DNA from: Candidatus Roseilinea mizusawaensis
GTDB lineage: Bacteria > Chloroflexota > Anaerolineae > J036 > Brachytrichaceae
Length of the DNA stretch: 64,000 nucleotides
NCBI GenBank assembly: GCA_016841965.1
Contig: JAEANN010000024.1
Location: 1-64,000 of the forward strand
Direction: 5' to 3'
Program-made: the position numbers and the translations under genes
The notes under the pieces: model-generated
Databases searched by the model: none
The model's input: the letters and a program-made list of their open reading frames with translations, nothing else
What the model was told of the DNA's origin: nothing
In this document: piece by piece, positions 27,549 to 36,616 of the stretch
Numbering within the stretch: position 1 is the first letter of the stretch
Layout: each line of letters starts with the position of its first letter

Positions 27549-29246
27549 ATGTGGCGTAGCTCCCGGCCTCCGCATGTCCCCCGGCGTGATCTGGATGTTG
27601 CGCCAGGGGCGCGCATTGTCTTTCAGCCACAGGCAACGCAAGCTATGGTGGCCGGCGTCGATGCGCTGGTGGATGCCATCCGGCCCACGCTGGGGCCGTT
27701 GGCGCGCACGGTGCTGGTCGAGCGCGGCATGGGCCGGCATGTCGCCCCCGATGTCATGACCAGCGCTGGTCTGATCAGTCGTCGCCTGATTGCGCTCCCG
27801 GACCCCAACGCAGATGTGGGCGCGATGCTCTTACGCCATGCCCTCTGGCAGACGCAAGAGCGCGCCGGCGACGGCGTCGCCACGGCAGCCGTTCTCTTTC
27901 ACGACATCGTTCGACGCGCGCGCCGCTATATTGCAGCCGGCGGCAATGCCATGCGGATGCGCGACGGCATGTTGCGCGCCGGCGACGCGGTGTGTCAGGC
28001 GCTGGCCGGCCAGGCTGAACCGCTTGACAACGCGCCGGAGATCGTGCGGCGTTGGGTCGCCGCACACTGCGATGATGTAGCCCTGGCCGACACACTCGCG
28101 AACATTCTGGCTTCTGTCGGCGCAGATGTCTCGTTGCAGGTGGAAGAAGCGCACGGCGCGACCATTGAGCATGAGTTCATCGCCGGCGCGTTGTGGCGCA
28201 CCGGCTGGCATGGCGCACCCTTCGCCCCCGGCGAGTACGCCCAAAATCGCATGTTGCGCCTGCCCAATGCGCACGTGCTCGTCTCGGACCTTGATTTGTC
28301 CGACGCATCCTACATGGAGCCTTTGCTGATGACGTTGGCCCGCTTGAAGCCGGCGCATCTGCTGGTGATCTGCCGCGCTGTATCGCCTGCATTGCTCGCG
28401 CTGTTCACCCAGGCGCGTCAGCAGGGCATCGGCAGCGCCGTCTTCGTCAAGCCGCCGGCCGCCAGTGGGCCGGATCGCGCCGCGCTGTTGACCGACATTG
28501 CCGTCCTCACCGGCGCGCAGTTCATCCCGCATTTCGAGCCGCGCAATGGCAGCGGGCCGGCAATTGATCTGCGCGACTGGCTGCCCCATGCGCTGGGTCG
28601 GGCCGATGTGGCCTGGGCCAGCGAGCATTTCTTTGGCATCGAAGGGGGGCGCGGCGAGCCGGCGGCGCAGGTCGATCATCTGGCCAAACTCGACGCGCAA
28701 TTTGCCACCGAATCCGACCCCGCGCGCGTGCGCTTTCACCGCGAGCGCATGACAGCATTTGGCGCCGGCGTGATGCGCCTCAAGATCGGCGCGCCGACCG
28801 ACGCGGCGCGCAAACAGCGCAAGGCGCAAGCCGAACGTCTGGCGCGTCTTGTCGAGCAGGTCAATCGCTTTGGCGTTGTGCCGGGCGCCGGCAAGGCTCT
28901 TCTGCTCTGCGAAGAAGCGGCGCGCCAGGTCGCAGAAAATCAGCCTGATGATGCGCGCCACGGCGCTTTGTGCGTGGCCGAGGCGTTGGCTGCGCCCATG
29001 CGGGTGATTGCCGACAACGCCGGCCTCGATGGCGCCGCCATCGTCGCCCGCAATCGGGCCGGCGCGCCTGCTGAAGCAGTGGATGTGCGCGCCGGCCAGA
29101 TCGTCGATCTGCGCCAGGCCGGCATTCTCGATTCGGCCTTTGCCCTCGAACAGGCCACGCGCGCTGCTGTCAGCGCTGCCGCGACCTTCATCACTACCGA
29201 TGTGATCGTGCATCGCCGGCAAACCGAGACTGCGATCAAACCATGA
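27549..29246 (+). CDS. divergent GroEL/Cpn60 paralogue
   Basis: A 565-residue group I chaperonin-like protein. It has the full three-domain order: DAIRPTLGPLARTVLVERG and ERAGDGVATAAVLFHDIV in the equatorial domain, VFVKPPAASGPDRAALLTDI and AVLTGAQFI in the apical domain, and a C-terminal equatorial part with RFGVVPGAGKALL. The Asp of GDGTTTA (E. coli D87) is retained as GDGVATA. The position of D52 in TKDG appears as TSAG, and the Asp of VEDALHATR (D398) appears as Arg, so ATP hydrolysis may be lost. There is no GGM tail and no groES alongside. It sits between sugar permeases and a xylanase, which it overlaps by 4 nt, and is unlikely to be the housekeeping copy. Confidence 0.85.
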   Translation: MWRSSRPPHVPRRDLDVAPGARIVFQPQATQAMVAGVDALVDAIRPTLGPLARTVLVERGMGRHVAPDVMTSAGLISRRLIALPDPNADVGAMLLRHALWQTQERAGDGVATAAVLFHDIVRRARRYIAAGGNAMRMRDGMLRAGDAVCQALAGQAEPLDNAPEIVRRWVAAHCDDVALADTLANILASVGADVSLQVEEAHGATIEHEFIAGALWRTGWHGAPFAPGEYAQNRMLRLPNAHVLVSDLDLSDASYMEPLLMTLARLKPAHLLVICRAVSPALLALFTQARQQGIGSAVFVKPPAASGPDRAALLTDIAVLTGAQFIPHFEPRNGSGPAIDLRDWLPHALGRADVAWASEHFFGIEGGRGEPAAQVDHLAKLDAQFATESDPARVRFHRERMTAFGAGVMRLKIGAPTDAARKQRKAQAERLARLVEQVNRFGVVPGAGKALLLCEEAARQVAENQPDDARHGALCVAEALAAPMRVIADNAGLDGAAIVARNRAGAPAEAVDVRAGQIVDLRQAGILDSAFALEQATRAAVSAAATFITTDVIVHRRQTETAIKP

Positions 29247-30418
29247 GCGCCCGACGTCGATTTCTGCGTACAGCAATCGGCCTGGCGGCAGGCAGCGTTG
29301 TGGCCGGCTGCCGTGTTATGCCGCCGACGGCTACGCCGGCCTCATCCCCATCGGCCCCTGCGCAGCCCCAGCCAACGGCCATGCCCGGCGGATTGCGCGA
29401 GCCGGCCAACCGCATCGGCCTGCGCCTCGGTTCCGCCGTCCCGTGGATGTTGTTCAACGGCCCGCAGCGCCAGGCCATGCTGGATGTGTTCGCGCGTGAC
29501 TTCAATGCAGCCACCATTCACAACGGTTTCTATTGGACAGAATGGGAATCACAAGAAGGGCAGGTGAGCGCACGCGCACTCGATCAATGCCGCCGCGAGA
29601 TTGCCGCTCTGCGCGCCATCGGCATCACCGACTTGCGTGGGCATCCTTTGATCTTCCCCGGCTACGAGCCGCAATGGTTGGCAGAAGGCATGCGGGCTGG
29701 CCGGTACAAAAAAGCGCGTCTGGCCGAGATTGTGCAACAGCACATCCGACAGGTCATGGAGCTGTTCCGCGCCGACATACGCGAGTGGGTGGTTGTCAAC
29801 GAACCCTATCGCTTCTATGGCCCGACACAGGGCGATTACTTCAAGCTCATTCTCGGTGAGGAGTATGTCGATCTGGCCTTTCAGACCGCGCGCGAGGTGG
29901 ACCCGGCCGCCAAATTGCTGCTCAACGACTGGGACAATCACGGTACACGCGGTTTGAGCGGCGCCTCTGAAGGCTCCTCGGAAACGGTCGTCCGCAACAA
30001 GACCATCGTAGAGCGTCTGAAGGCAAAAGGGTTGATCGACGGCATTGGCTTGCAAGTCCATGTCAACGCCGCGCGACCACCCCACAAGCAAGACATGATC
30101 GACACCATGCGCGGCTATGGGGTGCCCGTGCATCTCACCGAGCTGGATGTAAACCTGAAAGATGTGCGCGGCGAGCCGGCCCAGCGTTTCGAGAAACAGG
30201 CCCGCGTGTACGTGGAAGTGATCGAAGCGGCCCTGGAATCTGGTGTGTGTGAGAGCATCTGCGTGTGGGAATTTGGCGACCGCTACTCGTGGCTAGAGCA
30301 GACGTGGAATCAGTACGGCTCGCCCGACGCCGACCCCACATGGCTCGATGACGACTTACAGCCCAAGCCGGCTTATGAGGCAGTGCGTCGCGCCTTGATG
30401 GCTTGGGTCGATCGTTGA
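29243..30418 (+). CDS. GH10 endo-1,4-beta-xylanase-like lipoprotein
   Basis: A 391-residue exported lipoprotein: RRRFLRTAIGLAAGSVVAGC ends in a lipobox and is followed by a Pro/Ser/Thr linker. The GH10 TIM barrel follows, with NGFYWTEWE, LRGHPLIFPGY, the acid/base Glu in WVVVNEPY (residue 187) and the nucleophile Glu in HLTELDVNL (residue 300). ESICVWEFGDRYSWL is the family C-terminal strand. It should cleave xylan or related beta-1,4-glycans at the cell surface and feed the ABC importer encoded upstream. Its ATG overlaps the chaperonin stop, so translation is coupled. Confidence 0.92.
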   Translation: MSARRRFLRTAIGLAAGSVVAGCRVMPPTATPASSPSAPAQPQPTAMPGGLREPANRIGLRLGSAVPWMLFNGPQRQAMLDVFARDFNAATIHNGFYWTEWESQEGQVSARALDQCRREIAALRAIGITDLRGHPLIFPGYEPQWLAEGMRAGRYKKARLAEIVQQHIRQVMELFRADIREWVVVNEPYRFYGPTQGDYFKLILGEEYVDLAFQTAREVDPAAKLLLNDWDNHGTRGLSGASEGSSETVVRNKTIVERLKAKGLIDGIGLQVHVNAARPPHKQDMIDTMRGYGVPVHLTELDVNLKDVRGEPAQRFEKQARVYVEVIEAALESGVCESICVWEFGDRYSWLEQTWNQYGSPDADPTWLDDDLQPKPAYEAVRRALMAWVDR

Positions 30419-30747
30419 CCCCTGCGCGCGGCATTCCCCCTGCTTTATCCCCAGCATCGCTGCGCCTGGCCGTCAACAATCCTGTCTGGGTGTAGTATTC
30501 CCCCAGGAAATTTCAATCATGCATAGACCAGCCGGCGCCGGCAGCGGATGTTGCCGCTTTGCCCTCAACCATTTGTAACGTTCAAACGAAGAGCGAGACA
30601 TTGCCTACTGGATTTCCAAATCCGAGGCAGTCATTCATGTGTTGCCTGGGCCTAAACATCTACCCGCGCGCACTGAGGGCAATAGTCGGGGCGTGATTCG
30701 GCTATCATGGCCGGCGTTGCGCCGGCGTGCGCATCGGAGAGTTGTGA
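30419..30747. other. intergenic region without a recognisable gene
   Basis: These 329 bp separate the xylanase and the M23 peptidase. There is no ORF with family features. A TATCAT hexamer (30703-30708) and GGAGAG just before the ATG at 30748 suggest a promoter and ribosome-binding site for the peptidase gene. A GCCGGCGCCGGC palindrome lies near 30533. Confidence 0.5.
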
Positions 30748-31686
30748 ATGAATCGTCGGGCTGTTTTGGTTTGCTTTGCTGTGGTTTTGCTCGTTGCTGC
30801 GTGGCCAGGGCAAGTAGGGGCGGCTGAACGTCTGCCGGCTGCAAGTCCTGTAACACGCAGCGTTGCGCCGCGCGTTGCGGTGCGGCTCAGCCCGGTCACG
30901 CCGGCGCCGGGCGATGTGATGATTACCCGCGTCACAGTGGATGCCGGCGCGACCGTCACCGGCGAGTTCGCCGGACGGGTGATCCGCTTTGCCCCCGACG
31001 AATCTGCTGAGGCCGCCACAGACACAGAGGCGAATTACATCGGCCTGCTCGGCCTCGATGCGCTATTCCCGGCCGGCGCATACACCCTCACATTGACCAC
31101 AGTCGATCAGGCCGGCAACGCGACTCAGACACTCAGGCCGGTGCGTGTGCTGGGCCGCCGGGCGTACCTGGAGAATGTGCGCCTGTCGCCGGCCTTATCG
31201 GGCACGCTCGATCCATTCGTCAATCAGGAAGAGGCGCTGGCCTTTGCGCAACTGTACGCCGGATTCAGCCCGCAAAAATGGTGGGACAGGCCAATGCAAT
31301 GGCCGGCGCGCGGCAAAGTCGTGGCCGTGTACGGGAATCGCCGCGCCTACAACGGCGTCGATCTGGGCACCTATCACAGCGGCATCGACATCTCGGCAGC
31401 AACAGGCACGCCAGTCAAAGCTGCTGCGCCGGGTCGTGTTGTGGCGGTGCGCGAATTTGCCATTCGCGGTCTGACCGTTGTGATCGATCACGGGCGCGGC
31501 GTCTTTTCGGCCTATTGCCATCTATCGCAGGCCGACGCGCTGGAAGGCCAGATGGTCAATGTCGGAGATGTGATCGGCAAAGTGGGCAGCACCGGCCGCA
31601 GCCAGGGGCCGCATGTGCACTTTGAGCTGGCTGTTGGCGGGGTCCCGGTCGAACCAGACTATTGGATGCGTGTGGCGTTGCCCTGA
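30748..31686 (+). CDS. secreted M23 family metallopeptidase
   Basis: A 312-residue exported protein with a cleavable signal peptide (VLVCFAVVLLVAAWPGQVGA). The middle is an Ig-like beta domain (TPAPGDVMITRVTVDAG). The C-terminal M23/LytM domain has all zinc-site motifs: YHSGIDIS (His210, Asp214), YCHLSQ and GPHVHFEL (His289, His291). The enzyme probably trims peptide cross-links of peptidoglycan or extracellular peptides. Many Chloroflexota have atypical envelopes, so the target is uncertain. GGAGAG precedes the ATG. Confidence 0.9.
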   Translation: MNRRAVLVCFAVVLLVAAWPGQVGAAERLPAASPVTRSVAPRVAVRLSPVTPAPGDVMITRVTVDAGATVTGEFAGRVIRFAPDESAEAATDTEANYIGLLGLDALFPAGAYTLTLTTVDQAGNATQTLRPVRVLGRRAYLENVRLSPALSGTLDPFVNQEEALAFAQLYAGFSPQKWWDRPMQWPARGKVVAVYGNRRAYNGVDLGTYHSGIDISAATGTPVKAAAPGRVVAVREFAIRGLTVVIDHGRGVFSAYCHLSQADALEGQMVNVGDVIGKVGSTGRSQGPHVHFELAVGGVPVEPDYWMRVALP

Positions 31687-31992
31687 TTTGAGGCGCGATT
31701 GCCGCCGGCCTGCTCACAATTGGCACTGGCTGCGTTGCGCTGCGCTTTCAAGAAGATCGGTGGCACGATACCCCGGCCGGCCTCGATTGTGGCTACGCAA
31801 CCACACGGCCACTGGCGTGGCCGCACCATACCGTGTATTGTGCCACCATTCGACGCTGTGGGCGCACCTCTGTGTAGGCCGGCTACGTCTGCGGGGCCGC
31901 CCGGCGAACGGTGCTATAACTTCTGGGCGTGGCTTCACCTCAGTGACCGGGTTGTTTGCCACGCATCATTTGTCGAATCAGGAGCGCTTTCG
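31687..31992. other. intergenic region upstream of the beta-mannosidase gene
   Basis: These 306 bp hold no supported gene. The beta-mannosidase frame stays open through it, but the encoded residues look nothing like a GH2 N-terminus. AGGAG at 31980-31984 is the ribosome-binding site for 31993. Confidence 0.5.
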
Positions 31993-34461
31993 ATGCAGAC
32001 GATCAAGCTTGATGGAGATTGGCGGGTTGCGCAAGTTGGCAAACGCGCAAGCATTCCTGCTGTCGTGCCGGGATGCGTTCACACCGACCTGTTGGCAGCC
32101 GGCAAAATTCCCGATCCGTTCTACCGCGACAACGAGCTGCAAGTGCAGTGGATTGGCGAGGCCGACTGGGTGTATTCGCGCCGCTTTAGTGTGCCGGCTG
32201 CGCTGTTGGCGCGCGAGCGTGTGCTGTTGCGTTGCGAGGGGCTGGATACATTTGCCACGCTCACGCTCAACGGCGCGCCGGTGGGGCGCGCCGACAACAT
32301 GTTCCGCGTGTGGGAGTTCGAGGTCAAGACGCTGTTGAAGGCCGGCCGCAACACCCTCGACGTGCGCTTTGACTCCACCATTCCCTACATCAACAAAAAG
32401 CAGGCCGAACGCCCGCTGCCCGGCTGGAACGCGCCGCACGAGATCGCCGGCCGCGCCTATGTGCGCAAGGAGCCGTGCAACTATGGCTGGGACTGGGGGC
32501 CGGTGCTCATTACCTGTGGCATCTGGCGCCCAATCTCGATCATCGCTTTTGACACTGCCCGGCTGACCGGTGCGCGCATCTTGCAGAACCACGATACCCC
32601 CGGCCAGGTCGCGCTCGACGTGATACCCGAAGTGGAACAGGTCAGCGAGGCTGCGCTATCGGCGCGGGTGACCGTGCGCTTCGACGGGCAGACAGTCGCC
32701 CAGGCCGAAGCGCAGGCCGGCCAGCCGCTCACCTTGGTCGTGCGCAATCCGCGCCTGTGGTGGCCGAACAATCTGGGCGAGCAGCCGTTGTACGATGTGG
32801 TAGTCGAATTGATGGATGGCGACCGGCGCGTGCTGGATACGCTGACCAAACGCATCGGTCTGCGCACGCTGACGCTTGACCGGCATCCAGACCAATGGGG
32901 CGAGTCCTTCCAGTTTGTCGTCAACGGCGTGCCCTTCTTCGCCACCGGGGGCAACTGGATTCCTGCCGACGCCTTTGTGACCCGCATGACCCGCGAACGC
33001 TATCGCACCCTGTTGCAGAGCGTCAAGGATGCCAACATGAACATGCTGCGTGTGTGGGGTGGGGGTATCTACGAGCACGATGATTTCTACGACTTGTGTG
33101 ACGAGATGGGCATCTGTGTGTGGCAGGATTTCATGTTTGCCTGCTCCACGTACCCGACGTTCGACGATGCGTTCATGGCGAATGTGCGCGCCGAGGCCGA
33201 GGACACCGTGCGCCGGTTGCGCCATCACCCCTCGATCGCGCTGTGGTGCGGCAACAACGAACTGGAGCAGGGGTTGGTGGGGCCGGCTTGGACGGCGCGC
33301 ACGATGAGCTGGGAAGACTATGGCAAGCTGTTCGACACCCTGCTGCCAGCGGTGACGGGCGCGCTCGACCCGCAGCGCTCCTACTGGCCGGCCAGCCCCC
33401 ATACGCCCATCGGCGACCGCGCCAACTTCAATGATCCCACCTGCGGCGACGCGCATCTGTGGGACGTTTGGCATGGGCGCAAACCCTTCGAGTGGTATCG
33501 CACCTGCGAGCACCGCTTCAACAGCGAGTTTGGCTTTCAGTCATTCCCGGAGCCGAAGACGGTGCGCGACTACACCGAACCACAAGATCGCAATGTGACA
33601 AGCTGGGTGATGGAGCATCATCAGCGCAGCGGCATCGGCAACACCGTCATCATGCAGTACATGCTCGACTGGTTCCGGCTGCCCACCGCGTTCGACATGA
33701 CCCTGTGGCTCAGCCAGATCCTGCAGGGCATGGCCATGAAGTACGCCGTCGAGCATTGGCGGCGGGCCAAGCCGCGCGGCATGGGCACGCTGTACTGGCA
33801 AATCAACGATTGCTGGCCGGTGGCAAGCTGGTCTTCGATCGACTATCACGGTCGCTGGAAGGCGCTGCACTACATGGCGCGCAAGTTCAATCAACCGCTT
33901 CTGGTCTCCGCTGTCGAGGATGCCGCGACCGGCAGGGTCGATATCCACCTGACCAACGATCTGCGCACATCCAGCGCCGGCATGATCACCTGGCAACTGA
34001 CGGACGCGCAGGGCAAGCTGCTGACGCGTGGCAGGCAGCCGGCATCCATCGCCCCGCTTGCGAGTGCGCTCGTCCACACGCTCGATCTGAGCGCGTTTGT
34101 GGCGACACACGGGCCGCGCGACCTGATGCTGTGGCTCGAATACAGGGTGAAGGGCAAGCCGGCTTCGACCAACTTTGCCACGTTTGCCCGGCCCAAGCAT
34201 CTGGAGCTGGCAGAGCCGCGGATTGCGCTCGATGTCGCGGCGATGGGCAACGATCAGTTTGCCGTGACGCTGACGGCAGACAAGCCGGCCTTGTGGGCGT
34301 GGTTGGAGCTGGCCGGGATGGATGCGACGTTCTCCGATAACTTCATCCACCTCTTCCCCGGCCGCTCACACCGCGTGATTGTCACGCCGTCGAAGCCGAT
34401 GACGCTGAAGCAGTTCACGCGCGCATTGACCGCGCGCAGCCTGGTCGATACGTACCGTTAG
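31993..34461 (+). CDS. GH2 beta-mannosidase
   Basis: An 822-residue enzyme with the architecture of GH2 beta-mannosidases. The sugar-binding domain opens with KLDGDWRVAQVGK and VPGCVHTDLLAAGKIPDPFY; IGEADWVYSRRF and KEPCNYGWDWGPVL follow. In the TIM barrel the acid/base Glu is in LWCGNNELEQG (residue 423) and the nucleophile Glu in FNSEFGFQSFPE (residue 512). It removes terminal beta-mannose from mannan-derived oligosaccharides, probably in the cytoplasm because no signal peptide is seen. The start at 31993 is chosen from AGGAG 8 nt upstream and the family N-terminus. A longer frame from 31699 is rejected. Confidence 0.93.
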   Translation: MQTIKLDGDWRVAQVGKRASIPAVVPGCVHTDLLAAGKIPDPFYRDNELQVQWIGEADWVYSRRFSVPAALLARERVLLRCEGLDTFATLTLNGAPVGRADNMFRVWEFEVKTLLKAGRNTLDVRFDSTIPYINKKQAERPLPGWNAPHEIAGRAYVRKEPCNYGWDWGPVLITCGIWRPISIIAFDTARLTGARILQNHDTPGQVALDVIPEVEQVSEAALSARVTVRFDGQTVAQAEAQAGQPLTLVVRNPRLWWPNNLGEQPLYDVVVELMDGDRRVLDTLTKRIGLRTLTLDRHPDQWGESFQFVVNGVPFFATGGNWIPADAFVTRMTRERYRTLLQSVKDANMNMLRVWGGGIYEHDDFYDLCDEMGICVWQDFMFACSTYPTFDDAFMANVRAEAEDTVRRLRHHPSIALWCGNNELEQGLVGPAWTARTMSWEDYGKLFDTLLPAVTGALDPQRSYWPASPHTPIGDRANFNDPTCGDAHLWDVWHGRKPFEWYRTCEHRFNSEFGFQSFPEPKTVRDYTEPQDRNVTSWVMEHHQRSGIGNTVIMQYMLDWFRLPTAFDMTLWLSQILQGMAMKYAVEHWRRAKPRGMGTLYWQINDCWPVASWSSIDYHGRWKALHYMARKFNQPLLVSAVEDAATGRVDIHLTNDLRTSSAGMITWQLTDAQGKLLTRGRQPASIAPLASALVHTLDLSAFVATHGPRDLMLWLEYRVKGKPASTNFATFARPKHLELAEPRIALDVAAMGNDQFAVTLTADKPALWAWLELAGMDATFSDNFIHLFPGRSHRVIVTPSKPMTLKQFTRALTARSLVDTYR

Positions 34462-34472
34462 CACAACGGTAC
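34452..34472 (+). terminator. 8-bp hairpin at the end of the beta-mannosidase gene
   Basis: GTACCGTT (34452-34459) pairs with AACGGTAC (34465-34472) across a 5-nt loop. It overlaps the stop codon and lacks a T tract. Confidence 0.45.
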
Positions 34473-34601
34473 CTGCAACATTGATCCGCGCATACACACG
34501 CGGGACGTTGCCATTGAGCTGGCCGCTGATCTTCACATGATCGAAGGGCAGCGTCTCGGTCAAAATGCCTTGCCACAACTGGGTCGCCGGCGACGCTGGG
34601 C

Positions 34602-34673
34602 CTGTATGCCATGCGCATCATCGAGGCGGCGACGAAGTCTGCGCGCACCGGCGCGAATCTCATCATGGGCTGA
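34602..34673 (+). pseudogene. remnant of a Gfo/Idh/MocA oxidoreductase C-terminus
   Basis: Translated from 34602, the sequence reads LYAMRIIEAATKSARTGANL and ends IMG-stop. This matches the last helix and end of many Gfo/Idh/MocA oxidoreductases (YGxxIIEAAxxSAxxG). No in-frame oxidoreductase sequence is recognisable upstream, so it is probably a decayed gene end. Elsewhere in 34462-34761 nothing else is supported. Confidence 0.5.
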
Positions 34674-34761
34674 CGTGAACGGCGTCGTTCAGGCCGGCGC
34701 GATGGGTAGCGCGCGCGCAGCGCAGGGCAAGCCGCCGGGCTTGCCCTGCTTTACGCCCCGC

Positions 34762-35046
34762 TTAGGGCCTGAACACCACCGGCAGGTAGGCCTGATAGGT
34801 GGCCGGCACGAAGAAGCCGCCACTCAGCGTGTAGCTGCCCCCGCTCAGGGCGCCGGCATCATGCTGGCCGATTGCGCTGTTCAGTTCGTAGCCACCGCCG
34901 GTGCTGGCGCCCAGGCCGCCCTCGGTGTTATTCCACGTCAGGTCGTACCCGCCGCCAGATTGGGCAGAGATCCCCGGCGCATGAGTCGCGCCCAGCACAG
35001 CAATCAACCCCAGCGCCACCAGCGCGCGTTGAATGACACTCATCAT
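34762..35046 (-). CDS. small secreted Gly-rich repeat protein with YLPVV-type tail
   Basis: A 94-residue exported protein. The signal peptide (RALVALGLIAVLGATHAPG) is followed by three related segments: SGGGYDLTWNN, TGGGYELNSAIGQ and SGGSYTLSGGFF. The GGYxL / IGQxDAG / GGSYTLSGGF pattern recurs in secreted proteins of Chloroflexota and Planctomycetota. The last residues AYLPVVFRP resemble the short hydrophobic 'YLPLV' end common on Chloroflexota exported proteins, perhaps an anchoring or sorting tag. GGAG precedes the ATG. It is the last gene of a three-gene secreted-protein operon, 17 bp after the protease gene. Confidence 0.7.
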   Translation of the reverse strand: MMSVIQRALVALGLIAVLGATHAPGISAQSGGGYDLTWNNTEGGLGASTGGGYELNSAIGQHDAGALSGGSYTLSGGFFVPATYQAYLPVVFRP

Positions 35047-35063
35047 CGGTTATCTCCTCTGGT

Positions 35064-36587
35064 TTAGCGAATCACCGCCGAGCCGACGGGCGCTTCGAGC
35101 GTCACCGCTTTGTTGATCGTCTGTGCGCCCTCGGTGTACGTGCCGGCCACGATGCTGACACGCCCGCCGGCCGGCACAGCCGTCACACCTTCGCCCACCG
35201 TGTCGAACGGGTTGAAGATGAGACCGGTCTCGCCGCCGGTGGGATAGGGCGCCACCGCATCCACGTAGCGCGTCGGGGAACCGGGGAAGTTCTGGATGGC
35301 CGTCTCCAGCGCGTTCACTTCGAACGAGGTGCCGTTGTTGGCCCCGCTGCCATCTCCGGCGCACCCGGCATTGGTATGAATGCCGACCGTGTAGCCATTG
35401 ACCGTCCAGATGATCGGGCTGCCCGAGTTGCCGCCGGTGGTGTCCACCTGATAGCGGTGCCAGATATCCGCGCCAGAGATGCTCTCGCCCACATAAGGCC
35501 CGGCGTCGGTCTGATTGGTGAAGTTGGCCGTGCCTGTGTCACTGCCATAGCCGGTGATGCGCATGGTGGCGTTGGCAGCCGGGTTGCCGTTGGTCATGCG
35601 AAAGAATCCGCGTCCCACATGGGCGCGCTCGCCGGTAGTTGTGTTCGGGTTGATCCGGAACACGGCCCAGTCTTTGCCTAGCCCTTGGCCCTCGCCATCG
35701 AAGCGCCACGTGACGCTGGTGAAATCGATCGGGAACTGGTCTTGTGGCGCGGCCATGTTGACATTGCCGTTGGACTGCGAAAGTGGCACGTTGAACTCGA
35801 CGACGCCGGTCAGGTCGAGCACGCCGTCTGGCAGAAGTGGGCCGGAACCGTCGGGATCAAAGTCCACGCAGTGACCAGCCGTGAGCACTGCGCCGTTCGA
35901 GACCAGCCAGGCCGTGCAACTGCTGTTGACATGGCCCCATAGCCGGCCCGTGCGCGTTTCGCTCGAAGCCACGCGATTGTCTGCGCCGCACAATGACACC
36001 GGCGCATTCGTTCCCGGCGGCGTCAGCCCGCTCGTCGCCAGCGTGGTCAGCACGGCCGGGTCGCCATACCATAGATGGTCTATTCGCACGCGGGCATCTG
36101 CGTCGCCAGGCGCGGCAAACACCTCGAACCTCACGGCATCGCCGTTGAAGAAGGCGCTGGTGTTGCTCCACAGCTCCAGCGCGCCGGCATCCAGTTGTTG
36201 CGTGCCGCCGTCCTTGAGAGACGTGATCTGGATGTAGCTGCCCGGTGCGAGCTTCGCCTCTGCGAAGTTCAAGCGCAGCCACTGCGCGCCGTCGACGCGG
36301 ATGGTCTGCGCGAAGATGCGCCCCGATGGGTCCCTGTTCTGTTCGACCTGCTGGGAGCCGGTGTCGAGCGCATAGGGCTGGCTGCGATAACCCAGCGGCT
36401 GTCCCGGCTCAACCGCCGCCTGCATTGCGCCGGCCTGTGTTGCGGCGGCCTGCGCCGACGTGTGCGCCGACGCCTGGGCGTCTGGCGGTGCGCTGCTGGT
36501 TGCGGCCAGCGATAGGCCGGCCAGGCCGGCCAGCAAGGCATGTGCCAGCGTGCGCCTGAAGCGCTGTCTAAAAGATGCGTGTTGCAT
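35064..36587 (-). CDS. secreted trypsin-like (S1) serine protease
   Basis: A 507-residue exported protease. The signal peptide lies within the first ~40 residues (LAHALLAGLAGLSLA). An N-terminal beta domain of about 190 residues precedes a chymotrypsin-fold domain with AVLTAGHCVDF (His239), GKDWAVFRI (Asp306) and TTGGNSGSPII (Ser388). The C-terminus (GGRVSIVAGTYTEGAQTINK) resembles the first coil of a right-handed beta-helix and ends soon after, so it may be a shortened adhesion module. The start at 36587 is supported by GGAGG 6 nt upstream. It lies between two genes for other exported proteins on the same strand. Confidence 0.9.
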   Translation of the reverse strand: MQHASFRQRFRRTLAHALLAGLAGLSLAATSSAPPDAQASAHTSAQAAATQAGAMQAAVEPGQPLGYRSQPYALDTGSQQVEQNRDPSGRIFAQTIRVDGAQWLRLNFAEAKLAPGSYIQITSLKDGGTQQLDAGALELWSNTSAFFNGDAVRFEVFAAPGDADARVRIDHLWYGDPAVLTTLATSGLTPPGTNAPVSLCGADNRVASSETRTGRLWGHVNSSCTAWLVSNGAVLTAGHCVDFDPDGSGPLLPDGVLDLTGVVEFNVPLSQSNGNVNMAAPQDQFPIDFTSVTWRFDGEGQGLGKDWAVFRINPNTTTGERAHVGRGFFRMTNGNPAANATMRITGYGSDTGTANFTNQTDAGPYVGESISGADIWHRYQVDTTGGNSGSPIIWTVNGYTVGIHTNAGCAGDGSGANNGTSFEVNALETAIQNFPGSPTRYVDAVAPYPTGGETGLIFNPFDTVGEGVTAVPAGGRVSIVAGTYTEGAQTINKAVTLEAPVGSAVIR

Positions 36588-36616
36588 GATCGCCTCCGTC
36601 TGAGTTACGCCGGCGC

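Noticed and set aside
27831-29276. 481-codon frame antisense to the chaperonin gene
   Set aside because: No recognisable domain, and the plus-strand protein aligns along its whole length with Cpn60.
31699-31992. N-terminal extension of the beta-mannosidase frame
   Set aside because: The encoded residues do not resemble a signal peptide or GH2 sequence, and AGGAG lies at the correct distance from the ATG at 31993.
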